From contig OX467087.1 of the NCBI GenBank assembly GCA_950106755.1, positions 23,378,047-23,442,046 of the forward strand: DNA of 64,000 nt. Direction: 5' to 3'. Below the pieces are notes generated by a model that was not told the origin of the DNA, did not search any database, and saw only the letters and a list, made by a program, of their open reading frames with translations. Made by a program: the position numbers and the translations under genes. Source of the DNA: Climacium dendroides. Its lineage: Eukaryota > Streptophyta > Bryopsida > Hypnales > Climaciaceae. Positions within the stretch are counted from its first letter, which is position 1. Each line of letters starts with the position of its first letter. Below, in pieces: positions 36,861-49,329 of this stretch.

Positions 36861-36870
36861 AATTATAAAG
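36861..36870 (+). promoter_or_regulatory. Possible TATA box (TTATAAAGGG)
   Basis: TATAAAG lies about 75 bases before the ATG at 36940 of the plus-strand broken frame, with no intervening ATG. The spacing is right for a plant promoter with a short leader. The assignment depends on that frame once having been a gene. Confidence 0.35.
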
Positions 36871-36939
36871 GGAAGGATTCACTTGAGAGTTTCATCACAT
36901 TTGATTTGATTTTTCTTTATTTTTCATTTAAATTATACT

Positions 36940-37397
36940 ATGTCAAATTGGAGGGTTTTTTCTTAGTCCCATGATGAAGAATCTCAACCAGAGCGAGAGT
37001 TTGAATTTTCTTTATCGCAACTACCGGATCAGCTACAACAGCCACTAGATTTTTCATTGCTATATAGGCGGTCAGAAGACGAAGCTGGGTCATTGCAACC
37101 ACCAAAACAACTTTGCGTGGAGAAACGATGACATGACAATCTTCAACGTGACGCTTGGACATTGGTGATTTTATTGCAGGTTGGATGTGTTGAGCCCGAC
37201 AGCCGTGAAGTTACATTTGAAAGATGTTTTGAAGGTTTAAACGACGAGCAATATTATTGCATGGTGAGGCCTATCGAAGGGAGTCATGGTCACCAACGAT
37301 GGTTAGAAGGCCAGTCAACCCTTTAACTAAGGTGGATCGTGCCAATTACATTGCTGCTACTATCAAACGCATCTTCAAATTCCTGCAGATGGAATGA
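36940..37397 (+). pseudogene. Small broken frame with TATA-like promoter, family unknown
   Basis: From ATG at 36940 one frame runs 128 codons to TAA at 37324, interrupted by TAG at 36964 and TGA at 37129. A +1/-1 shift near 37300 lets reading continue to TGA at 37395 (VDRANYIAATIKRIFKF). The coding-like content includes DEESQPEREFEFSLSQLPDQ and REVTFERCFEGLNDEQYYCM. GTTGGA at 37169 is preceded by TTTATTGCAG, so an intron boundary is also conceivable. I do not recognise the protein. Confidence 0.45.
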
Positions 37398-37853
37398 TAT
37401 TTTGATTGGATCTCTAGTTTTTTACTTCTAATAGATGTATGTTGAGTTTTAGTTCTTCATTCCATATTTGGAGTGATTTTCTATAATAATTTTGTGTTTG
37501 AAAAGTAGTTGGAGGGAGATATTCAAATGGTTTGCCTTCTAGGTGAACTTGAAGTGAATTTCCTTCAAAGATAAAGATAAGGAGATAATTGTGGGCCCAA
37601 ATAAGTGCTCAATTATTGTTAGAGGAGTTTTGGGAGTGAGTTAGGGACTAACCCTACTTGTTTGTGTGGTTAGAATGAAGATAAGGTGGAGAGAAAGGTG
37701 GATACTATTCATCTTCTCTCCCATTGTGAGTTTAGGGAAGGACCCGAATGTTTGGAGGCCCATGGTGTTGTGAGTTTTGAGAATTTTGGAATGAAAATTG
37801 GTGGAGTTGTGTATCATGGTGTCTTATTTCTAAATTGATTTCTCTTTCTTGAT

Positions 37854-38389
37854 TTGAAGTTGTGAATATAAAGTTGTGCTAGTTTGAGTGGAGGGAGGTT
37901 TGTTGCCTTCGAAATTAAGAGGCAAAGACTTCAACCAACCATAAAAGACGGACAGGTTTTTGATTTACAATGAAATTTAAAAGAAGTGTATGAAATTGAG
38001 TTAGATTTCTAGGAAGATATCACTCATTCTATTTGAAGCTTGTATGAGTGAGATATGAGTGTAGAAGTGAAGGAGGGTCTGCTGCCTTTCTTTTCTTGAG
38101 GCCGAAACTTTGAGTGGCCATGAAAGATGGACAGAGTATTAGTTTGATTTGAATTTTGGAAAGGATGTAGGAAATTTTGTTAGCTTTCTAAGAAGCTATC
38201 ATTCGATGTGATTGAAGCATTTATGAGTAAGTTGTGAGTGTGGGAGTGAAGGAGGGTCTGTTGCCTTCACTTTTAGAGGCCGAAATTTTGGACGGCCATA
38301 GATATTGGTCAAAGTATTGGAATGAGTTGAGACTTGAAGGAAGTGGAGGGAATTGTATTGGCTTTCCAGAGAGCTATCACTCATTCCAT
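37854..38389 (+). repeat. Three tandem units of about 179 bp
   Basis: Units begin at 37854, 38033 and 38212, each starting TTGAAG, and have lengths 179, 179 and 178. Each has the block GGAGGGTCTGTTGCCTTC-like, then GAGGCCGAAA, then a GGCCAT-AAAGATGG region, and ends CTATCACTCATTC-like. Divergence is moderate. The array runs into the 25-bp minisatellite. Confidence 0.8.
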
Positions 38390-38440
38390 TTGAAGTTATG
38401 AAGCAACGGTGGTGTTCATTCAAAGTTTAGCTTTGAAATT

Positions 38441-38815
38441 GGAGTTGGGGTGGAGATTTGAAGTTGGAGTTGGGGTGGAGATTTGAAGTTGGAGTCGGGG
38501 TGGAAATTTGAAGTTGGAGTCGGGGTGGAAATTTGAAGTTGGAGTCGGGGTGGAAATTTGAAGTTGGAGTCAGGGTGGAAATTTGAAGTTGGAGTCGGGG
38601 TGGAGATTTGAAGTTGGAGTCGGGGTGGAAATTTGAAGTTGGAGTCGGGGTGGAAATTTGAAGTTGGAGTCGGGGTGGAAATTTGAAGTTGGAGTCAGGG
38701 TGGAAATTTGAAGTTGGAGTCGGGGTGGAAATTTGAAGTTAGAGTTGGGGTGGAAATTTGAAGTTAGAGTCGGGGTGGAAATTTGAAGTTGGAGTTGAGG
38801 TGAAGATTTGAACTT
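38441..38815 (+). repeat. 25-bp minisatellite, 15 copies in perfect register
   Basis: The consensus starts GGAGTCGGGGTGGAAATTTG and ends AAGTT. Fifteen units of exactly 25 bp run with only substitutions (C/T at unit position 6, A/G at position 15). Because 25 is not a multiple of 3, the minus-strand open frame across it is a 25-residue periodic artefact. Confidence 0.95.
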
Positions 38816-39464
38816 GGAATTGAGGTTTGAAGACATGAAGATTGAAGACTCATGTGTTGTGGCTTGTAGCTTGTTATTCCTAGCTAGATTTGGAGGCTCG
38901 TTGTCTTTCTATTGTTATTCCTAGCCGGATTTGGAGGCTTGTTGTTTTTCAATTTTGTATTGTAATCCAGTTGTAGGCTCTGTGGGTATCCAGTATTAGC
39001 CCCATTTTGTGTTTGTGACAACGAAGTGGGATTAATCACCCACATGGTCGATCTTATTTGTTGTTCCCACTGGTGAAAGGCGCTTTCTAGTCACTGTGGG
39101 TTTGAAGTTTAGGAGCCCATCATTCGAACGGCAGCTCGTGTTCTGCTGTCCCGTTTTACTCGTCCGAAAACTTGTTTTTTATTACACACCCTTACCCTTA
39201 CTCTTATAGAAATACCACAAGATAGGCCAATGGGAGAGAGTTTGAAGATTGAAGACTAAAGGCCAGAAGATTCGACTAAAGATTGAAGACAAAGTTTAAA
39301 GATTCACAAACAACAATAATTTTTGTTGTTTTACATTCTCATTCTGCACTTGATTGGTAAATTTGCGGATGACAAGTTCACTCACCTTCATCACCTTTGT
39401 TAGTGGACTGGATTTGCAAGTGACGAGTTCACTTACCATCCTTGTCTTACGACATCCTTCATTC
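38816..39464. other. Non-coding tract after the minisatellite, with short duplications
   Basis: TTGTTATTCCTAGC-GATTTGGAGGCT is duplicated 56 bp apart (38870-38945). GTGACGAGTTCACTTACC and GATGACAAGTTCACTCACC form another pair (39368-39437). The 39000-39170 stretch is GC-richer and could be the end of a retroelement, but no polyadenylate tail or LTR was identified. Confidence 0.4.
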
Positions 39465-39966
39465 CTAAGTCATATCTAGTTGCAGCCAGAATCTCCGTGA
39501 TTTCCCAAGACAAACCGCTTTCAACACGACAACGTGAAAAAGAACAAACCACTGCAAGTGTGTTGCCCTACTGCCAATACTCGGTTTCAAAGATGCCAAA
39601 AAATCAGCTCGAAATGCCTCAATAGTTGACATGTCTAATAATGGCCAAACACTATCATCTAAGCTTGGTAGTGGAATGGGATGTAATTGTCCAAATCGTT
39701 CTTGTCCTATGGGTAGTTGATATTGGGCGTTGTAGTAGAATATGCTATTATGCAATAACTCCTTATGTGTCCTACTACCTCGACTAAGCTCCTCCAATTT
39801 TGGCATGCATAACGCACACTACTCTAATGATGCTCTTTATATCAACCCAATCAATATAATTAGATGGATACAAGTCTGTTCTGCCATATACAAATAAAGT
39901 GTCCAATAGCAAAATGTCAACAATAAATAAACCTAAAAACAAAGCCAAAAATAAACATAGAAACAA
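39465..39966 (-). pseudogene. Decayed coding remnant, family unknown
   Basis: Two overlapping minus-strand frames join by a shift near 39800. The upstream one carries LDTLFVYGRTDLYPSNYIDW and the downstream one GQERFGQLHPIPLPSLDDSV and STIEAFRADFLASLKPSIGS. The alternating hydrophobic and proline-rich texture is protein-like and unlike the surrounding A/T spacer. It is likely part of a former element gene. Confidence 0.4.
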
Positions 39967-41245
39967 TTAAGCTTGTAACTAGAAAAAAAAGTGACTTACA
40001 ATTGCAACTGCTCATTGCAATTGGAATTGCAAGATCCAACTATAGCTGTCTATACATATAAACATGTTGGACTAGTATATCTGATATGACTTTGGAACAT
40101 GGTTGCATTTGAAATTTGAGAACTTGAACTTTATAAGCTCCTTCAACACTACTTCCTCTATGTTTATTAGCGTCTTTAGCATATCTGCCTTTCTTGCTAG
40201 GCATAAACGTTACCCAAGACTTTACTTCTACCCTCAGCGGTATATACTATCCATTTTGATCTTGCTCAGTGTGCAAGACTACAGCTTCTACTTTAGTTCT
40301 GGGCTTCATTGCTCAAAATTTTATCAGTTCAGAACATCAATTGAAAAGAAGTAGTTCTAGCATCAAAGCCTCGCTAAACAAAAAGGAGCCATAGCACCAA
40401 AGCATGGCCAAAAAACAACGGCTTGGCAACGGACAGAAAGCCTTGGAAATAGAACAGCTGGAACGACAACGATTGGTTTGGTCCATTACGGGTCATGATT
40501 ACTATACCCCATCCTTGTACCCTTGCCCCATACATCAAGATGATAAGTCATTGGCCAAACCTCATGCATTTCATATCGTATAAGCTTACATGGTGGTCTC
40601 AATACCAAATTGTACAATCTATTTTTTCTCTTGGGCAGGAGTACTTGTGATGAAAATAGTAAGAAAATTTGAGAGCCTCCTAGTGGGTTCAACATTTTTG
40701 TAATAAAAAGTTACATGTGAATTATATCCATTGATATTCATCAATGCTTTTAAGAAGGATTCATATCTTGTTCACCTCCTCTTGTAAATATGAAGTAGAC
40801 ATCCACTTAACCCCTCACAATCCTAGCTTCACCAATGCAGTTTATGATAAGCATGTGACTTGATGCAATTTCTTAGAAATTGCATCATCCTCTAAGAAAT
40901 CCTTTATTGAATGTAGAAGCTACCTTCCTCATGAACTGGAAATTTTTGTCCTTTCTACATTTTGTAGGGAGAAAGTTAAAATCATAAAGTTTAATCATGT
41001 GGGAAGCGATAGCAACAGTGGGGACACAATCAATCTCCTAGAGTAGTGAGGGTTGAAAGAAGTAATTTTGTCATCTATGCATTCTTGTGCATAGCCAAAC
41101 ATTCTCATAAGGCCTCCAAGTCTCATTTTCTTATCATTTTTTTAAGATATAAAATCTAGTATTGTCTCTCCACTTACATTGATTAAGTCATGAATATATA
41201 GTAATGGATTCCCTTCCATTTGGTATAAGTGAATGAATATTTCTT
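39967..41245. other. Spacer with one further coding-like scrap
   Basis: A minus-strand 69-codon frame at 40486-40695 (LRPPCKLIRYEMHEVWPMTY) has coding texture but no identity. Otherwise A/T-rich with nothing recognisable. Confidence 0.35.
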
Positions 41246-41900
41246 AATCCCTAAATGCTCGAAGCACCAAATTTGGATGTCAACAATACTTTGAAGTTAA
41301 AGAAAACCTAACCAAGTTGCTATTTTTTGTAGTTCATATTTTTGAAAAACTCTTTTTGAAGTTTAGTTTTAGCATCATAAATCCAATTTCTAAAATGATT
41401 GATTATGATTTTTCTATTCAAGCTTTTATGCAAGGATGTCCATTGCAATCTTGACTTCCTTTAGTGTTGAGGGATCTTGGAAATGAGCCTCACATACACT
41501 AGATCTTGGAGTAAAAATCACGTTAGAAATTCATTTAAAAAAATTGTAACATAAATTTTGAAAAGCCATAAATTGATTGGGGTTATATAAATTAAGCCCT
41601 TTATCCTCATATTCTTTTGGTGATCAAATTTTTAGATTTGACATGTGAAAAAAGGATTGAAAGACTTCAAATCACTTTTGCAATTTTAACACCCTCATGA
41701 TCCATGATTATAATCTTTCAATCCATAAGTAATATTGTTGTGTTTTCTTTTCCTATGTGATCTTTAACACATCTAGTTTGAATTTGTATGATTACAATTA
41801 AAAAAAATTGATACAACTTATCAAAATGTTGGTTTTTTATTTAATTTAAAGCAAATTCCTAGAAGCCTAAAAAAACCTTGGGCATTTAGGGTTTAAACCT
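41246..41900 (+). repeat. Dispersed repeat, TTAA-CCCTAAATG-ended family, copy B
   Basis: It begins CTTAATCCCTAAATGCTCG and ends TTGGGCATTTAGGGTTTAA, imperfect inverse complements. It aligns collinearly with 11205-11878 over its whole length and with the reverse complement of 26385-26783. No coding capacity. Confidence 0.7.
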
Positions 41901-42284
41901 TTGGGTGTCTTCAATGTGTTCATTACTTGAGGCCATCTATGTACCCAAAAATGGAGTGGTTCCCTCAAATAACAAAACTTTGATCCAATAGATCTACTAC
42001 AACAATATTCCACCCTATATTGGTATGGCTACAATATTATGTGCGTTTGGCCAAGCATTCAAGCACTATTTTCTAAGCTTGTTATTGTACTCCATATTTT
42101 ATAATTATCATCATTTGAAGACTAAGATAGTAAGACCCCTCCTATTGCGGTATTCTAGAGCTCCCTCAACCATTGATCAATGGTTCTCCAATGACTCCCA
42201 TCAACATAACTCCCAAACTAAAGGCATATTCGCACTTGGTGTTAAAGAATGTTGTTATTGAGGGTCTTAACCCTTAAGCTAGTT

Positions 42285-42490
42285 ACCATGGAAATCATTT
42301 GTTTGGGTATTGTGTGAATTGTTGGTTGAAAGAAATGAAAAAACACTCATTGGAAGACAAGCTACTATAAAAGACATTTCCTTTTCCTACAAAATTTGGA
42401 GGATGAATAGTTGTACTTCTGTCTTGCATGGAGAGATTTTGTCATTCATTGGCTAGAAAACGTCCTCGGCATTGTTTAAGGGTTAAGAAT
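42285..42490 (+). repeat. Dispersed repeat fragment
   Basis: It matches 52196-52440 in inverted orientation and 1196-1345 in the same orientation. Shared blocks include ATCATTTGTTTGG and CATTGGCTAGAAAACGTC-like sequence. Boundaries are approximate. Confidence 0.6.
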
Positions 42491-42729
42491 GAATTTAGAC
42501 CTACATTTTCATAAGATTCATATTACAAACATCATCCTTAACACCAAGTGCAAACATACCTTAAGAGATGCATGGGTCAAATTATGTTTTGGAGTTTGGT
42601 ATCTCAACTTACATTGGATTGTGGGAAGTAAAATAGCAGTTGGAACAACAAGTATCTTGTGACTAGATCCTCTTTCATCTCATTGGTGTGCCTTAGTACT
42701 AGACCTCCATTGACAAAAAACTTTTGTTC

Positions 42730-42952
42730 CAAGGTAGCCGCACCTTATTCCATCTTTTGACCCAATCCTGTACAAATGAAGTCCGTACATTCATTTCAAA
42801 ACAACAATCTAGGAGGGCGCATGATATCTTATCACTTAGCCCAAAAGAGATAAGAGATCATGCATTCTCCTATATTTTCGTGTTGAAATGAATGTAGGGA
42901 CTTCATTTGCATATGGTTGGGTCAAGAGATGGAATAAGGTGTGTCTACCTTA
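42730..42952. mobile_element. Foldback element of about 223 bp
   Basis: The left arm begins CAAGGTAGCCGCACCTTATT and the right arm ends AATAAGGTGTGTCTACCTTAG. The arms pair for about 95 bp through AAATGAAGTC and its complement, leaving a small centre. The flanks give no clear target duplication. MITE-like, with family unknown. Confidence 0.75.
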
Positions 42953-44253
42953 GCACTTTGACCCCATCTCTCCTAACTTGTGCTTTAGTCTCATCTATTC
43001 CAATTTTGATACGGCTCATAGTTGTGCTTTGAATGTAGTATTTGTAAATTTTGATAAAGCTTGACACTTTTTAAGAGCATAATCCCCTTGCATGACTCAT
43101 GTCAAGTCCTTGATTCACCATATGTCAATGAATATTTAAAGGATTTGTTTTTAATCCAATTTGAACAACTTCAGTGAGAAACTCCATTTAAAAATAGTGT
43201 CTTCCTTCCTTGTGTTATATGTTCCACCTTCATCTTCAACTCAAGAGATATAAGAAGATGTATCCACTCAATCATTCTATCAAGGTTGTCATAGCCCTTA
43301 CTTTAAGGCATGCCCATGCCACCTTGCAATGGTGAACAAGGAGGACATTTGGGGTGACTCCCAAGTCTTGCAGTTTCAATTGCAAGATATAAGGCAAAAG
43401 AAATATGAAGTTCCGAGCAAACCACGTGTTGTAGTATTTTGTTTGGGATGAATAGGATGGCATGTCATACATGAATGGAAAGTTAGTAACAAGGTGTGTC
43501 CATGGGTCTAAAAAATGCAAGGATCTGAGTTGAAAGTCAAATTAAAGTTATGGCTCCTCAAAGTTGGTAGTATCCTTCCTACAATCCAAGGTGTAGGACA
43601 TGGGAGTAGGGGTTTGGGGAGGATTACAAAGTTCAAATAGAGCATGATGCATATTGTTGGAAAGCTAATGATGTAAGATTTCTATAATGACAAGGCTCAC
43701 AAGGATCTAAGTTGTGAATTAAATAGTTATGAGCATCCAAAGAGGGCAAAGTCCTAGGAAACTATACCTCCTAGGGGACTTCAATCTTTGGAAGGTCACA
43801 ACTTACTCACCACTTGTTGCATTGGAAAAAGTGAATAGTCCACTATAATTTGTGAAAAGATTAGATCACAAAAATGGGCTTGCATTTAAGATTTGAAGTC
43901 AAAATGGTCCTAAAAACTTGTAGATGGAAATTTACTATGGATGAACCATAATTAAACTTCTATAGATTAAGTTCGTTCATAGGGAGGTATGGTACCTAGG
44001 TAATTCCTATGGATTAAAGGGGTTAATCCCGCAAGTTGTGCACAAAAGAAGGAATTTATGAAGGTTCTTTCCTACCTTAACCCAAGACTATAGATGGACT
44101 TAATTTTATTATAATTAAATCAAGGGGCAAGAGGCTTATCAAATCTATTATTGATCTTCTCTTTTCTTTGCTCCTATTGATTCACCAGTCTCACCAACCA
44201 TTGGTACAGTCTTCAATTGATTCACCCTCCATAGCCTCTCAACAACTATACCT
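42953..44253. other. AT-rich spacer without visible gene
   Basis: No exon, repeat partner or hairpin was recognised. Short open frames (for example 43272-43520 minus) show no family motif. Confidence 0.4.
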
Positions 44254-44457
44254 TCAACTGTCAGCTTTATTGGTCTCAATCAAACTCCCTTCTTTATTTT
44301 CTTCCACAATTGTATTTGTCTTCATCATTTTATTCTCCATTATAATGTCTTCATCTTTTGTATTACATTCCAATTTTAAATGACTCAATTGTTTACAAAA
44401 TTTACATGTTGTTGACTTTAATTTGGGATATCTCTTATTTATTTTTATTCCACTCAT
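44254..44457 (-). pseudogene. CCHC zinc-knuckle remnant, Gag-like
   Basis: The 67-codon minus-strand frame contains CKFCKQLSHLKLEC, which fits C-x2-C-x4-H-x4-C exactly, followed by an acidic/Lys-rich tail. That knuckle is typical of Gag proteins of LTR retrotransposons and of some RNA-binding proteins. No flanking protease or integrase was found, so at most a fragment remains. Confidence 0.35.
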
Positions 44458-46389
44458 TTTTCCAATTCTATTGATTCTAATTTCAAATTAATTCTTCTAT
44501 TGAACTCTCATTAGGCTGCAACTATAGATTCACTCTCAATTGATCTTATGACAGACCATAGCATCATACTCAACCCCATTGACACATACTATGCAATCAA
44601 CCCATACACAATTGATCATACAATTAAAATTCACATACCAACATGCATTCACATCCAATCATGACAATAGAAACTCCTCACAGGACTAAATCTATAGACT
44701 CAACACTCATCACAAGGACACTTCACAATTGATACACCATTCCAATACATTCAAACATTCAAATCACAATAGCAAAATCACAAACATGTACAATCTCCAG
44801 ACAATTGAATACAACATTTTCATCTCATAATCTCCACATTATATTTCCTTATAAATTTTACAATAGTTCCTCACTCCTATCTAGCTTCACTCCTCAATAT
44901 CTATCGATCCAGCACAACATAAAATCAACCACCAGCACTATAGCAAATAAGCCTCACTCACTGAACATACACGCTCTCACAACTATCGATCTCACACACA
45001 CATACACTACCGGCCTCCACTGCCGCAGGAGCTCTAGACTCTCTTCCAGACTGAGAACCATTGATCGCCACAATCCGACTTCACCCCATTCAGCTGACAA
45101 CCGAATAACCACCTCGATAGATCACACCCCATTCATCCAAACAATAAACATCCATTGATAAGATTCTATAGTAAAGTCCTAACTAACTGGTAAGAACAGA
45201 ATATTAACAATTTAATTGCCATAGCCCAATAGAAAATTGGAAAATTAACAAAAATTTAGGCTATTGTGCATTTCTTCCCTATAGACCGTATGACTACAAA
45301 ACCCTTAAAATGGGGGGACCTATTCAATCCCACAAAGAATACTATAAGGAGGTGTGGTCTCCTTCTTTACTCTCAAATGGTGCTATAATGATTCATAATA
45401 ACTACATGCACTGATGTTGGAGTTGGAGCCTCACTACCACTTTTGTGTTATTATAGAGTGCCTTAATATACTCCTTGATACCAATTGGGTGGTGTCTTGC
45501 TCCACATTAGGTCATGGAGTGAGTCCCAATTGGTAAGTTCTAAATAGTAAATCCCGAGGTGAGTCCCAAAATGATATTGGTTGGGCCTAAAGAGGAGTTG
45601 AATTTTGTTCATAGACAATTAGCTTTAGTAAAGAGTAGTACTACCATTGAGTGCTTTGACATCAATGCAAGTTTTGTTCCATGTCATCAATTGACATACC
45701 TAGTGTATTGTAGAAATTAAGTGTTGGAAGTCATGGAGAACCCAATGACTAGAATTGGAACCTAATATTGCAAGTACATGATATATCCAATGTTAAAGGA
45801 TTCTGACCCTTGGTGCCACTAGAAGTAAAGTGCTACAAGTGAACTTTGGGTGAGTTTGAAAAAAAGAGTGGGAGTACGAGGTGCAACAAAGGTATATACA
45901 AATTTGTTGTTCTTCTTTGATGTAGAATACCCTTTAATCTTTCTATTTGTACTTTTATCATATAAATGATCTCTTAAAGAAGTTTTGGAGATGTTATAGA
46001 AAGAATTTATATCCCTTGCCTTCTATACTTTTTCAATTGCATCAATTGCCTTGTTCAAATTTTCACTTGTGTAATTCAAAGCTTTTCCTTTCTTATGGCC
46101 ACTTGAATTTTTTGAACACAAATTTTTTTTTGTTTCTCTATAGGTTGAATGCAATAGTGATTGGTTTGGATGCATATGCTACAAGACATCAAAGTTATAG
46201 ACTAGTGTATTAGTTCAATCAACAAATTTTTTCCTTGTTGTTTTGACCTCCATTGAAATTAATCTCTTCAAAAACAGATAATTCTTCTTTTTGCTTATCC
46301 TTCCTTCTTGCCACAATACCCTTTAGTTCAACCAATTGAGATATCTCCATTCATTCTACAAATTTCCACCTCGCATGTCAACATTGTTC
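44458..46389. other. Low-complexity A/C/T-rich spacer
   Basis: The plus strand at 44500-45160 is rich in CACA/ATCA words, giving a Ser/Thr/His-rich fortuitous frame (44805-45158). Nothing is assigned. Confidence 0.4.
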
Positions 46390-46392
46390 CTA

Positions 46393-46608
46393 CATTAGGA
46401 GAAACCCATGTTTTAGGTGACAAACCTGGATTTTTTGAAATAGTTTTTAGGTGACATCTATGTTGACATCTAGCTATTTCGTGTCAATAATAACATTCAA
46501 TATAACATCATAAAAACATAAAAACAGCTAGATGTCAACATAAATGTCACCTAAAATCCATTCCAAAAAAACCAGGTTTGACATCTAAAATATAGGTTTC
46601 TTTTAGTG
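46393..46608. mobile_element. CACTA-type foldback MITE with CTA target duplication
   Basis: The left end is CATTAGGAGAAACCCATGTT and the right end, read inverted, is CACTAAAAGAAACCTATATT. Arms of about 95 bp pair through AGATGTCAACAT-type sequence. Direct 3-bp CTA flanks both sides (46390-46392, 46609-46611), the duplication length made by CACTA transposases. Confidence 0.85.
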
Positions 46609-46611
46609 CTA

Positions 46612-49329
46612 CCTATAGCAATCTTACCCATCTGCCTTCTACAATGTTTGCCAAACTTCTCTCTAATCCTTTCTCCTATAAAATTTGATGTCTAAGACAA
46701 CAATCAATAATACAAATGAATAATCCAATGACTCAATTCAAACAATAGATAAGACAAATGTGTCAATTCATGCTACATCTTCTTTATTTCTCTTAATATA
46801 CATATTCCACATCATATTTTGGAATTTCATGTGGCAGTATATAGTGTTTTTTACACAAAAATTCTATAATGTACAATAGTCAAAGATTTTCAAATGTACA
46901 ATTATGATCATTTAAAAAAATATAATTTACAATACAAACTTGAAGTCTATATTTTGAGCAATTTTGACAATATTTTGTAAATTGGACCATTGCCAATTGG
47001 CATCTTTATAATCATGTAAAAATTTATATATTTGAAGAATTCTAAATCTATAGAATATTCCAAATCAATAAAAAAATTCCATTCTAGGATGTACTTAAAT
47101 TCTTTGTAAATTCCTAAATTCTTCTAGCTCTAAATCTATCAAGCTCTAAATATATAAAATCCTATATCTTCCAATTCTAAAATCAATGAAGTTCTAAATT
47201 TCTAATCAAATTTTCAAATTCTTAACTATGAAAGCTCAAATAATGCTATATTATACAAGAAAGCAAAAATAATAGATGAGAAAGAGACAAATTTTTTCAT
47301 GTCAAAAGTCCAATTTAAATAATACAAGCTTGATAAAATACAGGATACAATATAAATCAACATCATGTTCAAGTTAATATGATAGTAGATTAAAGTGTAA
47401 TATTACATACTTATATACAATAGAATGTAAAAGATGGAAAGATTAATACATTGTCGCAAATAGAGTGCAAATATATTAGTCACAAGAAAAAAATCATGTT
47501 GAAATAAATACAATTTTAACATGTTTTAAAATGTATTGAAATAGGTATTCAAAGCCAAGTAGCCAACATGGTATTGTCATATGGAATATGTTGAGAATAA
47601 TGGGAAAATGTGTCAAATTTTTGTATTGCTATAAAGCATATGAAGCCCTTTACATCACTGCTTATTCAAGTGGATTTTTAATTCTACATATTTACCAAAG
47701 TGACATGGTCAAGTCCAAAGTGTTACATGGCTCATTTTGCACCTTTTGTCTTGTATAGTCCATATTCACATGTATGGATTTTTTACTCTTTTGTGAAGCT
47801 ATTGTAACTTTAATTTTCAAATTTAGGTTCTTTAAAAGATTGTCCATGTTGCGTTCATTAGCAAGTTTTTATTTTATTTTTTATGAAATGCCAAAAAGGT
47901 GATATTAAATGTTGTAATGGTGCTTTAAATTCAACATTCATACACCTATTGGATAGAAAAGATCACATTAGCACATATCACACATCCATAATTCTATTTT
48001 CATGATTTCATCCACAATCTAGCCATTTCAACTAATTTTTTAAAAAACTTGAAGCTTTCTAGCAATTTTCTGTCTTTTCTTACTTTTTGTTATTCAAGGG
48101 CATGGTGCATGGCCGATTACTTTGCCACAAATGGTCACCAAATTGCCCAAAAAAATCCACTGCTACATAGGATTTTCTATAGAGTTGTTATCCATCTTCT
48201 ATTGCTTGGCTACCATAGAAGGAGGTATTCTATGTCTTGTGGCAAGAGTCACAAGATCTTGATAATTGTTCAAACTGTAGCCATCAATTCCTCTTTATAG
48301 GTTGATGATTCATTTTCATACCAATTCAAAAAGTGTTTAGTGAACTTACTCAACATGAATTTTATAAATGTTATAATCACTATTTACAAATTATATTTTT
48401 TCACTCTTACAAAATTTTCATATGTAAGAAGACCTCACTCATACATTAAAGAAATTCAAAAGCATAACAAAAGTTGAAGTCAAAAATCACACTTGCCATG
48501 TCATATCTATAATAATATACTTGTAATATCATTATAAGAAAAATAAATCCAAAAGAGATTCTTTTTGTAAGATACAAAATCCATGCATAAATTGGCACAA
48601 ATCTACCCTCCATAGTTGTCACCCGCACTTGTAGCAATACTAGATACCTATACGTTTTAGTTTGTTTGCAACACATTGTTCTTTAATTTATTTCAATAAC
48701 AAAATTTCCAATCAATTTGGTACAGCTGATTGTAGTTGATGGCAGATAGTGACTTGTCCTTAGTATCCACTTCTTCTCCTTCACAATTATAATTTATAGA
48801 GTTTCCTTCACATTTCTACTTTTATTGTCTTAATCATCCACTTTGCTATTGTAGGCTAGTCCCTTGCCCTTGTCGAGGCCCTTGTAATCCATACTTGAAT
48901 ACAACCATGCCCAAATGTTTTCACTTATAACTTGTGGAAAAATATAATTTTGCCAAATTTGTATGTGCAATTTGTTCACTTTGTTCTTAATTTTATACTC
49001 TAAAGCAACAACCACTATACACGGGTTTTCAAATTTGAAAAACTTATCAGATTTGAGTACAAAAGGAAATTGATTGACTATAAAATGCTTGAGAAGCCAA
49101 AAAATGTGATTGATGAATGGTGAAACTAATTGTTCTTACTTTCTTTCATCCTCTCTTTTTTGAATTTTGTAAGTGTCTATATACCTCTTGGAGGTGGAAT
49201 GCTATTCTTTAAGCAACTACAAAATTTTCTAGTGAATAAGAGGCTAAATCCATGGATTACAAAAGATGTCTTTCTAGTGTATGTGATAATTTCTAAATCC
49301 TTGGTTTTGATTGAATTTTAGCCTTTAAC
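46612..49329. other. AT-rich spacer without visible gene
   Basis: Strongly A/T-rich. Frames such as 48049-48300 plus and 48446-48676 minus have no recognisable content. No repeats within the window were matched here. Confidence 0.45.

Noticed and set aside
38570..38836. An 88-codon minus-strand Ser/Pro/Asn repeat protein
   Set aside because: The 25-residue periodicity is the mechanical result of reading a 25-bp minisatellite in three successive frames. No start or splice context.
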